Positions 36,727 through 45,719 are shown, numbered from the stretch's first letter. The stretch is DNA of 64,000 bases from Mesoterricola sediminis (GCF_030295425.1 NZ_AP027081.1:1612001-1676000); one strand, 5' to 3'. Numbers and translations are program-made. The notes: a model not told the origin generated them from the sequence alone.

Positions 36727-37401
36727 ATGAGCAAGGTGATCATCTTCGGAAGCGGCGGCTGGGCCCAGTACCTGCATCATTGCCTGACCCACGATTCGCC
36801 CCACGAGGTCGTGGCCTTCACGGTCGACGGCGAGTACGTGAAGGAGCCCACCCTCCTGGGCCTGCCCGTCGTGCCCTTCGAGGACCTTCCGGCCCGCTTC
36901 CACCCGGAGACGCACCGCATGCTGGTGGGGCTGAGCTACCAGCAGATGAACCGCCTGCGCCAGGCCCGGTACGCCCAGGCCAAGGCCAAGGGCTACGAAC
37001 TCATCTCGTACGTCAGCTCCCGCGCCGAGGTGGCGCCCGGCGTCGAGCTCGGCGACAACTGCCTCATCCTCGAGAAGGCCATCGTCCAGCCCTTCGTGAG
37101 GATCGGCGCCGACGTGACCGTGTGCGCCGCCGCCATCGTCGGCCACCACACCACCATCCGGGACCACGCCTTCGTGGCGCCCGCGGCGGTGCTCCTGGGC
37201 CTGGTGGGCATCGGGGAGCGCTGCCTCATCGGCGCCAACAGCACCGTGTACCAGGGCATCCAACTGGAGGAGGGCTGCCTCATCGGGATGGGCGTATGCG
37301 TGAACGAGAGCGCCAAGGCCGGCAGCGTCTTCATCCAGCCCTCCCCGGAGCAGATGCCCCAGACGAGCGACGAGCTGATCCCCTTCCTCCGCTGGTCCTG
37401 A
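36727..37401 (+). CDS. NeuD-like left-handed beta-helix acyltransferase
   Basis: A 224-residue protein. Residues 1-90 form a Rossmann-like PglD/NeuD N-terminus (KVIIFGSGGWAQYLHHCL). From about 95 the hexapeptide pattern of a left-handed beta helix begins (SRAEVAPGVELGDNCLILEKAIVQPFVRIGADVTVCAAAIVGHHTTIRDHAFVAP given here in shortened view: SSRAEVAPGVELGDNC and CAAAIVGHHTTIRD). The conserved catalytic His of the family is probably in VGHHTTI. Enzymes of this fold transfer acyl groups to amines or hydroxyls of sugars and amino acids. It begins 15 bases after the A-PCP gene, so the product may be an acylated amino-acid derivative. Confidence 0.8.
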   Translation: MSKVIIFGSGGWAQYLHHCLTHDSPHEVVAFTVDGEYVKEPTLLGLPVVPFEDLPARFHPETHRMLVGLSYQQMNRLRQARYAQAKAKGYELISYVSSRAEVAPGVELGDNCLILEKAIVQPFVRIGADVTVCAAAIVGHHTTIRDHAFVAPAAVLLGLVGIGERCLIGANSTVYQGIQLEEGCLIGMGVCVNESAKAGSVFIQPSPEQMPQTSDELIPFLRWS

Positions 37402-37403
37402 GC

Positions 37404-38111
37404 GTGGCCCCCGGCGAGGTCCAGGTCCGCGCCGCCCTGTTCCGGGACCTGGAGCCCGCCCTGGCCCGCTACCAGGCCTGGCTCTCCCCCGCCGAGCGGG
37501 ACCGGGCGGGGCGTTTCCGGAGGCCGGAGGACCGCCTCGCGTTCCAGCTGGGCCGCGGCTTCCTGCGGGCCCTCCTCGGGCGCGCCCTCGGCCAGGAGGC
37601 CTGGACCGGCGCCTTCGCGGCGGGTCCCGGGGGGCGCCCGGCCCTGCCCGGCGGGGCCGGGCGGGACCTGCGCTTCAGCCTCGCCCGGACCGGGTCGGCC
37701 GTGGCCTGCGCCCTGGCGGAAGGCCTGGAGGTGGGTCTGGACCTGGAATCCCCGGACCGGGGCCCGGATCCCACGGCCTGGGCCGCCGCCGCCCTGGGGC
37801 CGGCGGAGGCGGAGGCCTGGGGGACCCTGCCGGCGGCGGACCAGCCGGAGGCCCTCCTGCGCGCCTGGGTCGCCAAGGAGGCGGCCCTCAAGCTGGATGG
37901 CCGGGGCCTGGCCCTGGACCCCCGGAGCGCCCAGGCCGGTCCGGACTGTTGGCTCCAGGACACCTGCATCGTTAGCTTGCCTGACAGGGCGGCCTGGGTG
38001 CGGGGCTTCGCCTGGCAGGGGGCGCGGCTGGCGGTCGCCGCCTGGGCTCCTCCGGGCCGCCTGGACCTGCCCCCAGGTCCCGGGTTCCCTTGCGGGCGCG
38101 GACCCGCGTAG
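37404..38111 (+). CDS. 4'-phosphopantetheinyl transferase, Sfp type
   Basis: A 235-residue transferase that adds the phosphopantetheine arm to carrier proteins. The family marks are visible: DLRFSLARTGSAVACAL, the Mg-binding Asp in VGLDLE near residue 113, and WVAKEAALKLDGRGL near residue 156. The GTG at 37404 starts 2 bases after the stop of the acyltransferase gene. It is likely the fourth gene of the biosynthetic operon and its target is the carrier domain of the A-PCP. The last 40 residues (Pro-rich) have no match that I recognise. Confidence 0.85.
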   Translation: MAPGEVQVRAALFRDLEPALARYQAWLSPAERDRAGRFRRPEDRLAFQLGRGFLRALLGRALGQEAWTGAFAAGPGGRPALPGGAGRDLRFSLARTGSAVACALAEGLEVGLDLESPDRGPDPTAWAAAALGPAEAEAWGTLPAADQPEALLRAWVAKEAALKLDGRGLALDPRSAQAGPDCWLQDTCIVSLPDRAAWVRGFAWQGARLAVAAWAPPGRLDLPPGPGFPCGRGPA

Positions 38112-38149
38112 CATGGTGCGCGGGGCGCGCCCCGCAGGAGGCATTCGCG

Positions 38150-38449
38150 ATGAGCTTCGATGGCATCTGGGACGTGACGGTGCAGTCCCCCATGGGTCCC
38201 AAGACCTTCCGCCTGGAGGTGAGCACCGACGGCGGCGCCGTGGCCGGCAAGGCCCACATGGACGGGAACGCCGCCCCCATCCTCGACCCGCGCGTGGCCG
38301 GGGACCATCTCCTCTGGGCCATCAAGCTGACCCAGCCCATGAACATCCGCCTGGAGTTCGACCTCGTCCGCGAGGGCGAGGGCCTCGCCGGGACCGCCAA
38401 GGCCGGCTTCATGACCCTGCCCGGGGTCCGGGGCGTCAAGGTCGGCTGA
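38150..38449 (+). CDS. Small conserved hypothetical protein
   Basis: A 99-residue protein with no signal peptide or known motif that I can name. It begins SFDGIWDVTVQSPMGPKTFRLEVSTDGG and continues with alternating beta-type segments (AVAGKAHMDGN, LLWAIKLTQPMNIRLEFDLVREGEGLAGTAKAG), suggesting a small beta barrel of the kind described for proteins with a 'G.W...V.SP.G.......L' start. A strong CAGGAGG site precedes the ATG at 38150. It is 38 bases after the PPTase gene, so it may be the last gene of that operon. Confidence 0.68.
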   Translation: MSFDGIWDVTVQSPMGPKTFRLEVSTDGGAVAGKAHMDGNAAPILDPRVAGDHLLWAIKLTQPMNIRLEFDLVREGEGLAGTAKAGFMTLPGVRGVKVG

Positions 38450-38510
38450 GGACGGCCGCACCGGCTGTCGCGGGGGAGGCCCCTGTGGGAGCATGGGGGT
38501 GGAGGACCGC

Positions 38511-39134
38511 ATGACCGACGCCGCCCTGACCATTCCCGAGCAGCGGGTCCTGGGATGCCTGCTGGAGAAGGAGCTCAGCACCCCCGACGCCTACCCCCTC
38601 ACCCTGAACGCCCTCGTCAACGCCTGCAACCAGCTCACCAACCGGGATCCCGTCCTGGCCCTGGACGAGGCCGCCGTCCTGGAGGCCCTGGAGGGGCTGA
38701 AGGACCGTCAAGCGGCCTGGTTGGTGGGAGGCGCCGGCAGCCGCGTCCCCAAGTACGCCCAGCGCCTCGCCGAGGCCCGGAACCTGTCGGTGCAGGAGTG
38801 CGCCATCCTCGCCGAACTCCTCCTGCGGGGCCCCCAGACCCCGGGTGAGCTGCGGGCCCGGTGCGCCCGCATGTACCCCTTCCCCGACCTGGCCGAAGTG
38901 GAGGCCGTGCTGGCCCTCATGCTGGAGGCGGAGGCCCCCCTCGTGGCGCGCCTGCCCCGGCAGCCCGGCACCAAGGAGACCCGCTTCGGCCACCTCCTGG
39001 GGGACCCCCTGCCGGCCGAAGCCCCGGCCCCGCCCCAGCCCCGGGGCCGCCTGGAGGAGGAGGTCGCCGTCCTCCGCGCCGAGCTGGCCGCGCTCCGCGC
39101 CGAGTTCGAGGCCTTCCGCCGGCAGTTCGAGTAG
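38511..39134 (+). CDS. YceH/DUF480 family protein
   Basis: A 207-residue protein. The signature region EQRVLGCLLEKELSTPDAYPLTLNALVNACNQ is present in the first 50 residues (shortened here to LLEKELSTPDAYPLTLNAL), followed by two tandem winged-helix-like halves (LNALVNACNQLTNRDPV and LLLRGPQTPGELRARC). The C-terminal 40 residues form a coiled coil (EEEVAVLRAELAALRAEFEAF). The start ATG 38511 follows GGAGGA; an ATG at 38493 has no site. The family's role is unknown. Confidence 0.87.
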   Translation: MTDAALTIPEQRVLGCLLEKELSTPDAYPLTLNALVNACNQLTNRDPVLALDEAAVLEALEGLKDRQAAWLVGGAGSRVPKYAQRLAEARNLSVQECAILAELLLRGPQTPGELRARCARMYPFPDLAEVEAVLALMLEAEAPLVARLPRQPGTKETRFGHLLGDPLPAEAPAPPQPRGRLEEEVAVLRAELAALRAEFEAFRRQFE

Positions 39135-39232
39135 CCCGGCCCCACGGATTCGGGCGGGACGGCTGGAAGGACGGGCTTCCGCGGCCTATATTCCCTGCAT
39201 CCGGTGACCGGCCGGACCGCTGGGGAGGGACC

Positions 39233-39703
39233 GTGATCAAGCACGAGGTCGAGATCAGCTGGAGCCGGGGGGACGCGCCGTTCACGGACGCCAAGTACAG
39301 CCGCGCCCACCGGTGGGTCTTCGACGGCGGGGCCGTCGTGATGGCCACCTCCTCCCCGTCCGTGGTGCCCCTCCCGTACTCGGACCCGGTGTTCGTGGAT
39401 CCGGAGGAGGCCCTGGTGGCCGCGGCCTCCAGCTGCCACATGCTCTGGTTCCTCTCCATCGCCGCCGGCCGCGGGTTCACGGTGGACAGCTACGAGGACC
39501 GGGCCGTGGGCTACATGGGCCGGAACGGGGAAGGGCGCATCGCCATGGTCCGCATCGCCCTCCACCCCTGCATCCGCTTCGCCGGGGAGGGGCCGGACGA
39601 GGCCCAGGTGCAGGAAATGCACGAGGCCTCCCACGACTGCTGCATGATCGCCAACTCCCTCCGCACGGAGGTCAAGGTGGAGGCGCCCTTCAAGCGACCT
39701 TGA
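39233..39703 (+). CDS. OsmC-family protein
   Basis: A 156-residue protein of the OsmC/Ohr superfamily. The first peroxidatic Cys is in EALVAAASSCHMLWFLSIAAGRG and the second in ASHDCCMIANSLRTEV, both in the places used for hydroperoxide reduction. The sub-branch is uncertain (OsmC-like rather than Ohr). The GTG at 39233 follows GGGGAGGGA. It ends overlapping the convergent gene at 39690. Confidence 0.85.
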   Translation: MIKHEVEISWSRGDAPFTDAKYSRAHRWVFDGGAVVMATSSPSVVPLPYSDPVFVDPEEALVAAASSCHMLWFLSIAAGRGFTVDSYEDRAVGYMGRNGEGRIAMVRIALHPCIRFAGEGPDEAQVQEMHEASHDCCMIANSLRTEVKVEAPFKRP

Positions 39704-40190
39704 ACTTCCGGCCGATCCAGGTGCGGGCCAGGGGGGCCTGGAGCCGCCCGGCCCGCAGGTCCCCCACCGCGAAGAGGGCCAGGTCCGCGACCGGGGTCGC
39801 CGCGTCCAGGGTCCCGTCGAGCAGGAGGGCCTCCAGGGCCGCCTTGGGGTGGGCCCGCCAGCCGTCCTCCGCGCGCACGAGGACGTGGGTGGCCGGGTCC
39901 ACGGGGGCGAGGCCGGTTTCGGCCAGGAGGCCGCGCACCCGGCGGAACATGCCGTCGATGGCGCAGCCCGAGGGGTTGGACGCCATGTCCGGCTCGGCGA
40001 TGGCCAGGATCTGCCCCTCGAGGAGGGTCCACCGGCCGGCGTAGGCGTGGCCCTTGTGGCGCCACTGGCCCATCAGCGCGTCCAGGCCGGCCGCGAGGGC
40101 CGCGCGGGCCCCGGCGCCGGGGGCCGCCTCCAGGCCCAGCAGCCAGAGCCGGGCGTCGTCGGGGAGTTCGGGGAAGATGTCGGGGTGCAT
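39690..40190 (-). CDS. Conserved hypothetical protein
   Basis: A 166-residue cytoplasmic protein. The first 40 residues ([19 protein letters not shown]) and the segments [22 protein letters not shown] and [17 protein letters not shown] match a widespread uncharacterised family also seen in Bacteroidota, sometimes mislabelled as an ABC transporter ATPase; there is no Walker motif here. The SGCAID segment is its best-conserved part. Its 3' end overlaps the OsmC gene by 14 bases. Confidence 0.7.
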   Translation of the reverse strand: MHPDIFPELPDDARLWLLGLEAAPGAGARAALAAGLDALMGQWRHKGHAYAGRWTLLEGQILAIAEPDMASNPSGCAIDGMFRRVRGLLAETGLAPVDPATHVLVRAEDGWRAHPKAALEALLLDGTLDAATPVADLALFAVGDLRAGRLQAPLARTWIGRKFKVA

Positions 40191-40351
40191 GATCGGCCTC
40201 GATCCGATTCTAGCCGAGATTGAGTCCGGCCGTCAGGGGTCCGAGGTCGGAATACAGGAAACGGAAATGCAGCATTCCCAGGGCTTGAGGTCCGACCCCC
40301 CCGGGGGGGCCGCCCTGGGGTACCATGGGGCAACCCTTCGAGGAGGCTCCC

Positions 40352-41272
40352 ATGACCGCTCGGGTCAAAGAAATCCTGTCGTGGTACGGCTCGGACAATC
40401 CCGGCGTGAAGGCCAACCTCGCGCGCCTGATGAACACCGGACGGCTCGCGGGGACTGGCAAGTTCGTCATCCTGCCCGTGGACCAGGGCTTCGAGCACGG
40501 TCCCGCCCGCAGCTTCGCGCCCAACCCGGCGGGGTACGACCCCCGCTACCACGTGGAGCTGGCCATCGAGGCCGGCTGCAACGCCTACGCGGCCCCCCTG
40601 GGCTTCCTGGAGGCGGTGGCCGGGGACTACGCGGGCGACATCCCCCTCATCCTCAAGCTGAACAACAGCGACAGCCTCTCGAAGCTGCCCGAGCCCTGCT
40701 CCGCCGTCACGGGGAGCGTGGAGGACGCCCTCCGCCTGGGCTGCGCCGCCATCGGCTACACCATCTACCCCGGCAGCGGCGACCGGAACGCCCAGCTCGA
40801 GGCCCTCCGGGAGCTGATCCTCGAGGCCAAGGCCGTGGGCCTCCCCACCGTCGTCTGGTCCTACCCGCGGGGCGGGGGCGTCTCCAAGGAGGGCGAGACG
40901 GCCCTCGACGTGGTGGCCTACGCCGCGCAGGAGGCCGCCCAGCTCGGCGCCCACATCATCAAGGTCAAGCCCCCCAAGGCCTTCCTGGAGCAGGCCGAGG
41001 CCAAGAAGGTCTACGAGAAGCACGGCGTCCCCATGGACACCCTGGCGGACCGCATCCGCCACGTCGTCCAGGCCGCCTTCAACGGGCGGCGCATCGTCAT
41101 CTTCTCCGGCGGCGAGGCCAAGGGCACCGAGGAGGTGCTGGCCGAGGTGCGGGAGATCGCCAAGGGCGGCGGCTTCGGTTCCATCATGGGCCGCAACGCC
41201 TTCCAGCGCCCCAAGGCCCAGGCCCTGGAGCTGCTGGCGGCCGTCATGGAGATCCACGCCGCCGCGCGCTGA
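40352..41272 (+). CDS. fbaB: Class I fructose-bisphosphate aldolase (DhnA type)
   Basis: A 306-residue aldolase that cleaves fructose 1,6-bisphosphate by Schiff-base chemistry. Family marks: [26 protein letters not shown] near residue 108, [10 protein letters not shown], the Schiff-base Lys region [12 protein letters not shown] (about 205-216), and the phosphate-binding end FSGGEAKG and [12 protein letters not shown]. The ATG at 40352 follows GAGGAGG; an upstream ATG at 40325 has no site. It is tail-to-tail with a class II aldolase gene, separated by a strong hairpin. Confidence 0.92.
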   Translation: MTARVKEILSWYGSDNPGVKANLARLMNTGRLAGTGKFVILPVDQGFEHGPARSFAPNPAGYDPRYHVELAIEAGCNAYAAPLGFLEAVAGDYAGDIPLILKLNNSDSLSKLPEPCSAVTGSVEDALRLGCAAIGYTIYPGSGDRNAQLEALRELILEAKAVGLPTVVWSYPRGGGVSKEGETALDVVAYAAQEAAQLGAHIIKVKPPKAFLEQAEAKKVYEKHGVPMDTLADRIRHVVQAAFNGRRIVIFSGGEAKGTEEVLAEVREIAKGGGFGSIMGRNAFQRPKAQALELLAAVMEIHAAAR

Positions 41273-41302
41273 GCGGGAGGGAACCGGAACCCCCGGACGG
41301 GA

Positions 41303-41338
41303 ACGGGCCGATGCATGCGCCGGCATGCATCGGCCCGT
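41303..41338. terminator. Perfect 16-bp hairpin between the two aldolase genes
   Basis: ACGGGCCGATGCATGC-GCCG-GCATGCATCGGCCCGT is a perfect inverted repeat with 16-base arms and a 4-base loop. It lies 31 bases after the fbaB stop and 22 bases past the fbaA stop, so it probably serves both convergent genes as a bidirectional terminator. There is no long T-run. Confidence 0.7.
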
Positions 41339-41359
41339 GCGCCGGGGTCCCGGGGCGGA

Positions 41360-42388
41360 CTACGCGATCGTGCCGAGGGTGCGGCCCGCGCTGCGGAGGT
41401 CCTGGCAGGTGCGGATGACCCGGTCGGCCATGCTCTGCTCGGCCTTCTTCATGTAGGGGCGGGGGTCGTAGGCCTTCTTGTCGCCCACCTCGCCGTCCAC
41501 CTTGAGGACGCCGTCGTAGTTCTTGAACATGTGGTGGGCGATGGCGCGGGTGAACGCGTACTGGGTGTCGGTGTCGACGTTCATCTTCACGACGCCGTAG
41601 TCCAGGGTGGCGTGGATCTCCTCGAGGCTGGAGCCGGAGCCGCCGTGGAACACGAGGCGGGTGCGGGCGCCGCCGCAGGCCTTGGCGATGGCCTCCTGGC
41701 CCTCCTTCAGGATCTCGGGCTTCAGCACGACGTTGCCCGGCTTGTAGACGCCATGGACGTTGCCGAAGGTGGCGGCCAGGAGGTAGGGCCCGATGGGGCC
41801 CAGGGCCTTGTGGACGGCCACCATGTCCTCGGGCGTGGTGTAGAGCTTGTCCTTGGGCGTGCCGCTGGTGTCGTGGCCGTCCTCCTCGCCGCCGACGACG
41901 CCCGTCTCGACCTCGAGGACGATCTCGCTCTTGGCGCAGCGGGTGAGGAGCTCGACGGAGCGCTTGATGTTCTCGTCCAGGGGCAGCTCGGAACCGTCGA
42001 ACATGTGGGCGTTGAAGAGGTTGCCCTGGCCCGCGGCGCGGCGGCGCTCGGTCTCGGCGATGAGGGGGAGCACGAAGGTGTCGAGGTACTTGGGGTGGCA
42101 GTGGTCCGTGTGGAGGGCCACGTTCACCTCGTAGTGCTGGGCCATGTAGTGCACGTACTGGGCCAGCGCGATGGCGCCCTTGGCCATCTCCTTCACGCCC
42201 AGGCCGGACATGAACTCGGCCCCGCCCGTGGACACCTGGATGATGCCGTCGGCCTTGGCGGTCTTGAGGCCCAGGAGCACGGCGTTGGCGGTCTCGGTGG
42301 AGGTGACGTTGAAGGCGCCGAAGGCGTACTTCCCTTCCTGGGCCTTCTCGAGCATGGTGCGGTATTGGGCGGGTGTGACGACCGGCAT
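41360..42388 (-). CDS. fbaA: Class II fructose-bisphosphate aldolase
   Basis: A 342-residue zinc-dependent aldolase. Zinc and substrate ligands are visible: [13 protein letters not shown] near residue 92, [13 protein letters not shown] near 170, [14 protein letters not shown] near 215, and VFHGGSGSS and [14 protein letters not shown] in the C-terminal half. The ATG at 42386-42388 was chosen as the start of MPVVTPAQY; 19 further in-frame residues upstream look unlike the family. Divergent from the MFS gene. Confidence 0.93.
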   Translation of the reverse strand: MPVVTPAQYRTMLEKAQEGKYAFGAFNVTSTETANAVLLGLKTAKADGIIQVSTGGAEFMSGLGVKEMAKGAIALAQYVHYMAQHYEVNVALHTDHCHPKYLDTFVLPLIAETERRRAAGQGNLFNAHMFDGSELPLDENIKRSVELLTRCAKSEIVLEVETGVVGGEEDGHDTSGTPKDKLYTTPEDMVAVHKALGPIGPYLLAATFGNVHGVYKPGNVVLKPEILKEGQEAIAKACGGARTRLVFHGGSGSSLEEIHATLDYGVVKMNVDTDTQYAFTRAIAHHMFKNYDGVLKVDGEVGDKKAYDPRPYMKKAEQSMADRVIRTCQDLRSAGRTLGTIA

Positions 42389-42481
42389 CTGGAACCTCGT
42401 TGCTATGCGTCCCCCAGTTTGACACCGGCGGCGCCTCCCGGGCAACGAGGGCTATGATTGATTCAGGAGGCATGCGCTGCC

Positions 42482-43705
42482 ATGACGCGGAAGACCGGTT
42501 TCCTGGATGTGCTGAACCTGACCGTGCTGGTGGCGGCCCTGGGGTACTTCGTCGACATGTTCGACCTGCTCCTCTTCCCCATCGTCCGTCAGCCCAGCCT
42601 CCTGGCCATGGGCGTGACCGGCCCGCGCCAGATCGAGGTGGGCGCCCTCCTCCTGAACTGGCAGATGGGCGGCATGCTCCTGGGCGGCATCCTCTGGGGG
42701 ATCCTCGGCGACAAGAAGGGACGGCTCTCCACGCTCTTCGGCAGCATCGCCCTCTACTCCGTCGCCAACGTGGCCAACGCCTTCGTGGGCGGCATCCCCG
42801 CATACGCCGCCTGCCGCTTCCTGGCGGGCCTGGGCCTGGCCGGGGAACTGGGCGCCGCCGTGACCCTCGTCTCAGAGAGCATGCCCCGCGAGAGCCGCGG
42901 CTACGGCACGGCCCTCGTCGCCGCGGTGGGCATGGCGGGCACCGTCACCGCCGCCCTCACGGGCCGCTACCTTCCGTGGCGCGCGGCGTACCTCGTGGGC
43001 GGCGGCCTCGGCGTCCTGCTCCTCTTCCTCCGGGTGGGCATCCGCGAGAGCTTCATCTTCGCCCGGACCCACGAGAGCGGCGTGCGGAGGGGGGACTTCC
43101 TCAGCCTCTTCACGGACGGCGGCCGCCTGACGCGCTACGTGCGCTGCATCCTCATCGGCCTGCCCATGTGGTTCATCGTCGGCATCCTCATCATCTTCAT
43201 GCCCGAGTTCGGCGGGCCCCTCCGGTTCTCGGGCCACCCCAGCCCCGCGGTCGCGGTGGCCTTCTGCTACGGCGGGATCACGGTGGGCAGCGTCCTTTCG
43301 GGCTTCCTCAGCCAGTGGTGGGGGACGCGCACCAAGGTGGTCGGCGTGTTCATGGCGGCGGCCCTCCTGGGCACCGCGGCCTTCCTCCTGGGGCGCGGCA
43401 TGGGCGCGGCGGGGCTCTACGCCCTGGCCCTCTGGCTCGGCCTGGCCTGCGGCTACTGGGCCGTCTTCGTCACGGTCGCGGCCGAGCAGTTCGGCACGAA
43501 TCTCCGGGCCACGGTGGCCACCACGGTGCCCAATTTCGTCCGGGGCGCCGTCGTCCTCATCACCAACGGGTTCATCCTGCTGAAGGCCCCCCTGGGGCTG
43601 CTGGGTTCGGCCTGGACCGTGGGCCTGGCCACCTTCGGGCTCGCCGCCTGGGCCCTCTCGGGCCTGGAGGACACCCACGGCCGGGACCTCGACTTCGTGG
43701 AGTAG
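42482..43705 (+). CDS. MFS transporter
   Basis: A 407-residue transporter with twelve predicted helices. The acidic residues in helix 1 (GYFVDMFDLLLFPIVRQ) and the loop motif GILGDKKGRLSTLFG after helix 2 place it in the major facilitator superfamily, in the sugar/organic acid (SP/SHS-like) group. The substrate cannot be read from sequence. ATG 42482 was chosen; an earlier TTG at 42458 is possible. The nearby aldolase genes hint at a sugar or organic-acid substrate, but that is weak. Confidence 0.87.
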   Translation: MTRKTGFLDVLNLTVLVAALGYFVDMFDLLLFPIVRQPSLLAMGVTGPRQIEVGALLLNWQMGGMLLGGILWGILGDKKGRLSTLFGSIALYSVANVANAFVGGIPAYAACRFLAGLGLAGELGAAVTLVSESMPRESRGYGTALVAAVGMAGTVTAALTGRYLPWRAAYLVGGGLGVLLLFLRVGIRESFIFARTHESGVRRGDFLSLFTDGGRLTRYVRCILIGLPMWFIVGILIIFMPEFGGPLRFSGHPSPAVAVAFCYGGITVGSVLSGFLSQWWGTRTKVVGVFMAAALLGTAAFLLGRGMGAAGLYALALWLGLACGYWAVFVTVAAEQFGTNLRATVATTVPNFVRGAVVLITNGFILLKAPLGLLGSAWTVGLATFGLAAWALSGLEDTHGRDLDFVE

Positions 43706-43712
43706 GGCCCGC

Positions 43713-44441
43713 TCAGAAGACCGCGGTGGCGCCGCCGTCCACGGGGATGACGGTGCCCGTGGTCCAGCGGCTGCCGTCGCCGAGGAGGTGCTCCGCGAGG
43801 GCGGCGATCTCCTCCCCCGTGCCCATGCGGCGCATGGGGTTGACGGCGGAGAGGGCCTCCAGGGCCGCGGCGGGGTCGGGGGAGCCGGCGATCCGCGCGT
43901 CCACCATGGCGGTCCGCACCGGCCCGGGCGCGATGGCGTTGACGCGGATGCCCCGGGGGGCCCATTCCAGGGCCAGCACCTGGGCGAGCATGTGGACCCC
44001 CGCCTTGGCGACGCAGTAGGCGGCGCTGTCCGGGATGGCCCGGATGCCGATGTTGGAGCCCAGCAGGACGACGGAGGCGCCCGGGGCCAGGCGCGGCCCC
44101 AGATGGTGGCACATGAGCCAGGGCCCCTTGAGGTTGGCGGCGATCATGGCGTCGAAGGTGGCCTCCGGCGAGCCTTCCACGCTGCCCGTGGCCAGGGCGC
44201 CGGCGCAGAGCACGAGGCCGTCCAGGGCGGGGCAGGCGGCGGCCAGGGCCGCCACCGCCGCGTCGTCCGCGTGGTCCAGGGGCCGGATGTCGGCGACGGG
44301 CCAGGTGGCCTCCAGGGGCTCCCGCCGGCGGCCCACGAGGATCAGGTCCGCGCCCAGCGCCCCCAGGCGCCGCGCGCAGTCCCTGCCCAGGCCGGAACCC
44401 GCGCCCGAGACGAGGACGCGCCGGCCCGCGAAGGGCTTCAC
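43713..44441 (-). CDS. Short-chain dehydrogenase/reductase
   Basis: A 242-residue SDR oxidoreductase. The cofactor motif VLVSGAGSGLGRDCARRLGA is at about 10-29, the catalytic triad is Ser in LLGSNIG, Tyr and Lys in SAAYCVAKAGVHML, and the usual NAG is LCAGAL. The C-terminus ends TGTVIPVDGGATAVF, as in FabG-like enzymes. Start GTG at 44439-44441 overlaps the stop of the upstream DUF502 gene (GTGA), so translation is coupled. The substrate is unknown. Confidence 0.87.
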   Translation of the reverse strand: MKPFAGRRVLVSGAGSGLGRDCARRLGALGADLILVGRRREPLEATWPVADIRPLDHADDAAVAALAAACPALDGLVLCAGALATGSVEGSPEATFDAMIAANLKGPWLMCHHLGPRLAPGASVVLLGSNIGIRAIPDSAAYCVAKAGVHMLAQVLALEWAPRGIRVNAIAPGPVRTAMVDARIAGSPDPAAALEALSAVNPMRRMGTGEEIAALAEHLLGDGSRWTTGTVIPVDGGATAVF

Positions 44442-45052
44442 GGCTGCTTGCCGGCGGGCGTGACGACGCCGCCCGAGACCGCCCAGGTCAGGGCCTGGTC
44501 GGGGGTGACTTCCGTGGGACGGATGCGGGAGGCCGGGACCATCACGACGTAGCCGGAGGTCGGGTTGGGGGCCGTGGGGATGTAGACGGCCACGAGGGCC
44601 TCGGCGTCCTCGCCGCGGGTCCAGGCGCAGTCCCGGTTGGCGACGAAGGCCAGGGTCCAGGAGCCCTCCCGGGGCCATTCCACCAGGACCACCTCCTTGA
44701 AGGAGCCGCCCTGGCCGTTCTGGATGGCGCTCATGAGCTGCTTGGTGGCGCCGTAGATGCCCTTGACCAGCGGCACGTGCATGACGATGTCGTCCAGCCA
44801 GCCCAGGATCTGGCGGCCCACGAAGTTGCCCACGAGGGCCCCCGCCAGGAACAGCAGGCACAGGGTGGCCGCCGCGGAGATGAGGGCGAGGCCCCAGGCC
44901 GGGGGGACCGGCATGTGGAGCAGGGAGGCCATCCAGGCCGCCGGGGCCCGGAACACGTCCACCAGCGTCGTGAAGATGGCCCGCAGGATCCAGAAGGTCA
45001 CCACGGAGGGGAGCAGCGTGACGAACCCGGCGATGAGGTACTTCCTGATCAT
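44438..45052 (-). CDS. DUF502 family membrane protein
   Basis: A 204-residue protein with two N-terminal membrane helices (about 5-30 and 50-78) and a C-terminal soluble part. The family blocks LIAGFVTLLPSVVTFWIL and VPLVKGIYGATKQLMSA are clear, with the extracellular-type end AVYIPTAPNPTSGYVVMVP. Members are uncharacterised. It lies 7 bases downstream of pgsA, with the SDR gene behind it, forming a leftward operon. Confidence 0.87.
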   Translation of the reverse strand: MIRKYLIAGFVTLLPSVVTFWILRAIFTTLVDVFRAPAAWMASLLHMPVPPAWGLALISAAATLCLLFLAGALVGNFVGRQILGWLDDIVMHVPLVKGIYGATKQLMSAIQNGQGGSFKEVVLVEWPREGSWTLAFVANRDCAWTRGEDAEALVAVYIPTAPNPTSGYVVMVPASRIRPTEVTPDQALTWAVSGGVVTPAGKQP

Positions 45053-45059
45053 CGCGGCC

Positions 45060-45719
45060 TCACTTGTCCTTGAGGGCGGCGCCCTCGGTGCGGCCCAGGC
45101 GGCCCTGGCCGGTCATGATGCCGGGGCCCAGCACGTGCCAGAAGCGGCGGAAGTAGGTGACCGCGCTCCAGATCGCCAGGATCATGGCGACCCAGAGGAG
45201 CAGGACGCCCATGCCCCAGAAGAAGCTGAAGGGCCGGGGGAAGCTGATGAAGTGCCGGAAGATGCCCAGTCCGGTCCACTGGTAGAGCCAGAGGTCGAGC
45301 TTGGGCCCGAGGAGGAGACAGGAGATGGAGGCGATCTGGGCCCCGAGCTTCCACTTGCCGAGGCGCTCCGCGGCGATGGTGATGCCTTCCTCGCTGGCGA
45401 TGCCGCGCAGGCCGGTCACGGCCATCTCCCGCCCCAGGATGATGAAGGTCATCCAGGCCGGGGCCATGTCCAGCTCCACCAGGCTGATGAGGGCGCCCGA
45501 GATGAGAAGCTTATCGGCCAGGGGATCCAGGAGCTTGCCCAGGGTGGTCACCTGCTTCCACTTGCGGGCCAGGTAGCCATCCAGTAGATCGGTCAGGCTG
45601 GCCGCCCAGAACACAAGCACACCGATGATTTCGTGGTTGGTGACCCGGGTCAGGAGCACCACCACGAGGATGGGCACCATGAGGATCCGGGCGAGCGTCA
45701 GGTAGTTGGGTACGGTCAT
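45060..45719 (-). CDS. pgsA: CDP-diacylglycerol-glycerol-3-phosphate 3-phosphatidyltransferase
   Basis: A 219-residue integral membrane enzyme that makes phosphatidylglycerophosphate in the inner membrane. The CDP-alcohol phosphatidyltransferase motif is complete: DLLDGYLARKWKQVTT, then GKLLDPLADK. The N-terminus NYLTLARILMVPI is typical. It has a longer C-terminus than most (residues 190-219). It is the first gene of the leftward pgsA-DUF502-SDR operon. Confidence 0.93.
   Translation of the reverse strand: MTVPNYLTLARILMVPILVVVLLTRVTNHEIIGVLVFWAASLTDLLDGYLARKWKQVTTLGKLLDPLADKLLISGALISLVELDMAPAWMTFIILGREMAVTGLRGIASEEGITIAAERLGKWKLGAQIASISCLLLGPKLDLWLYQWTGLGIFRHFISFPRPFSFFWGMGVLLLWVAMILAIWSAVTYFRRFWHVLGPGIMTGQGRLGRTEGAALKDK

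Noticed and set aside
40296-40309. A run of seven C followed by seven G upstream of fbaB
   Set aside because: A G+C run palindrome could be an operator or hairpin, but there is no T-run or conserved context; chance is likely in DNA of this composition.
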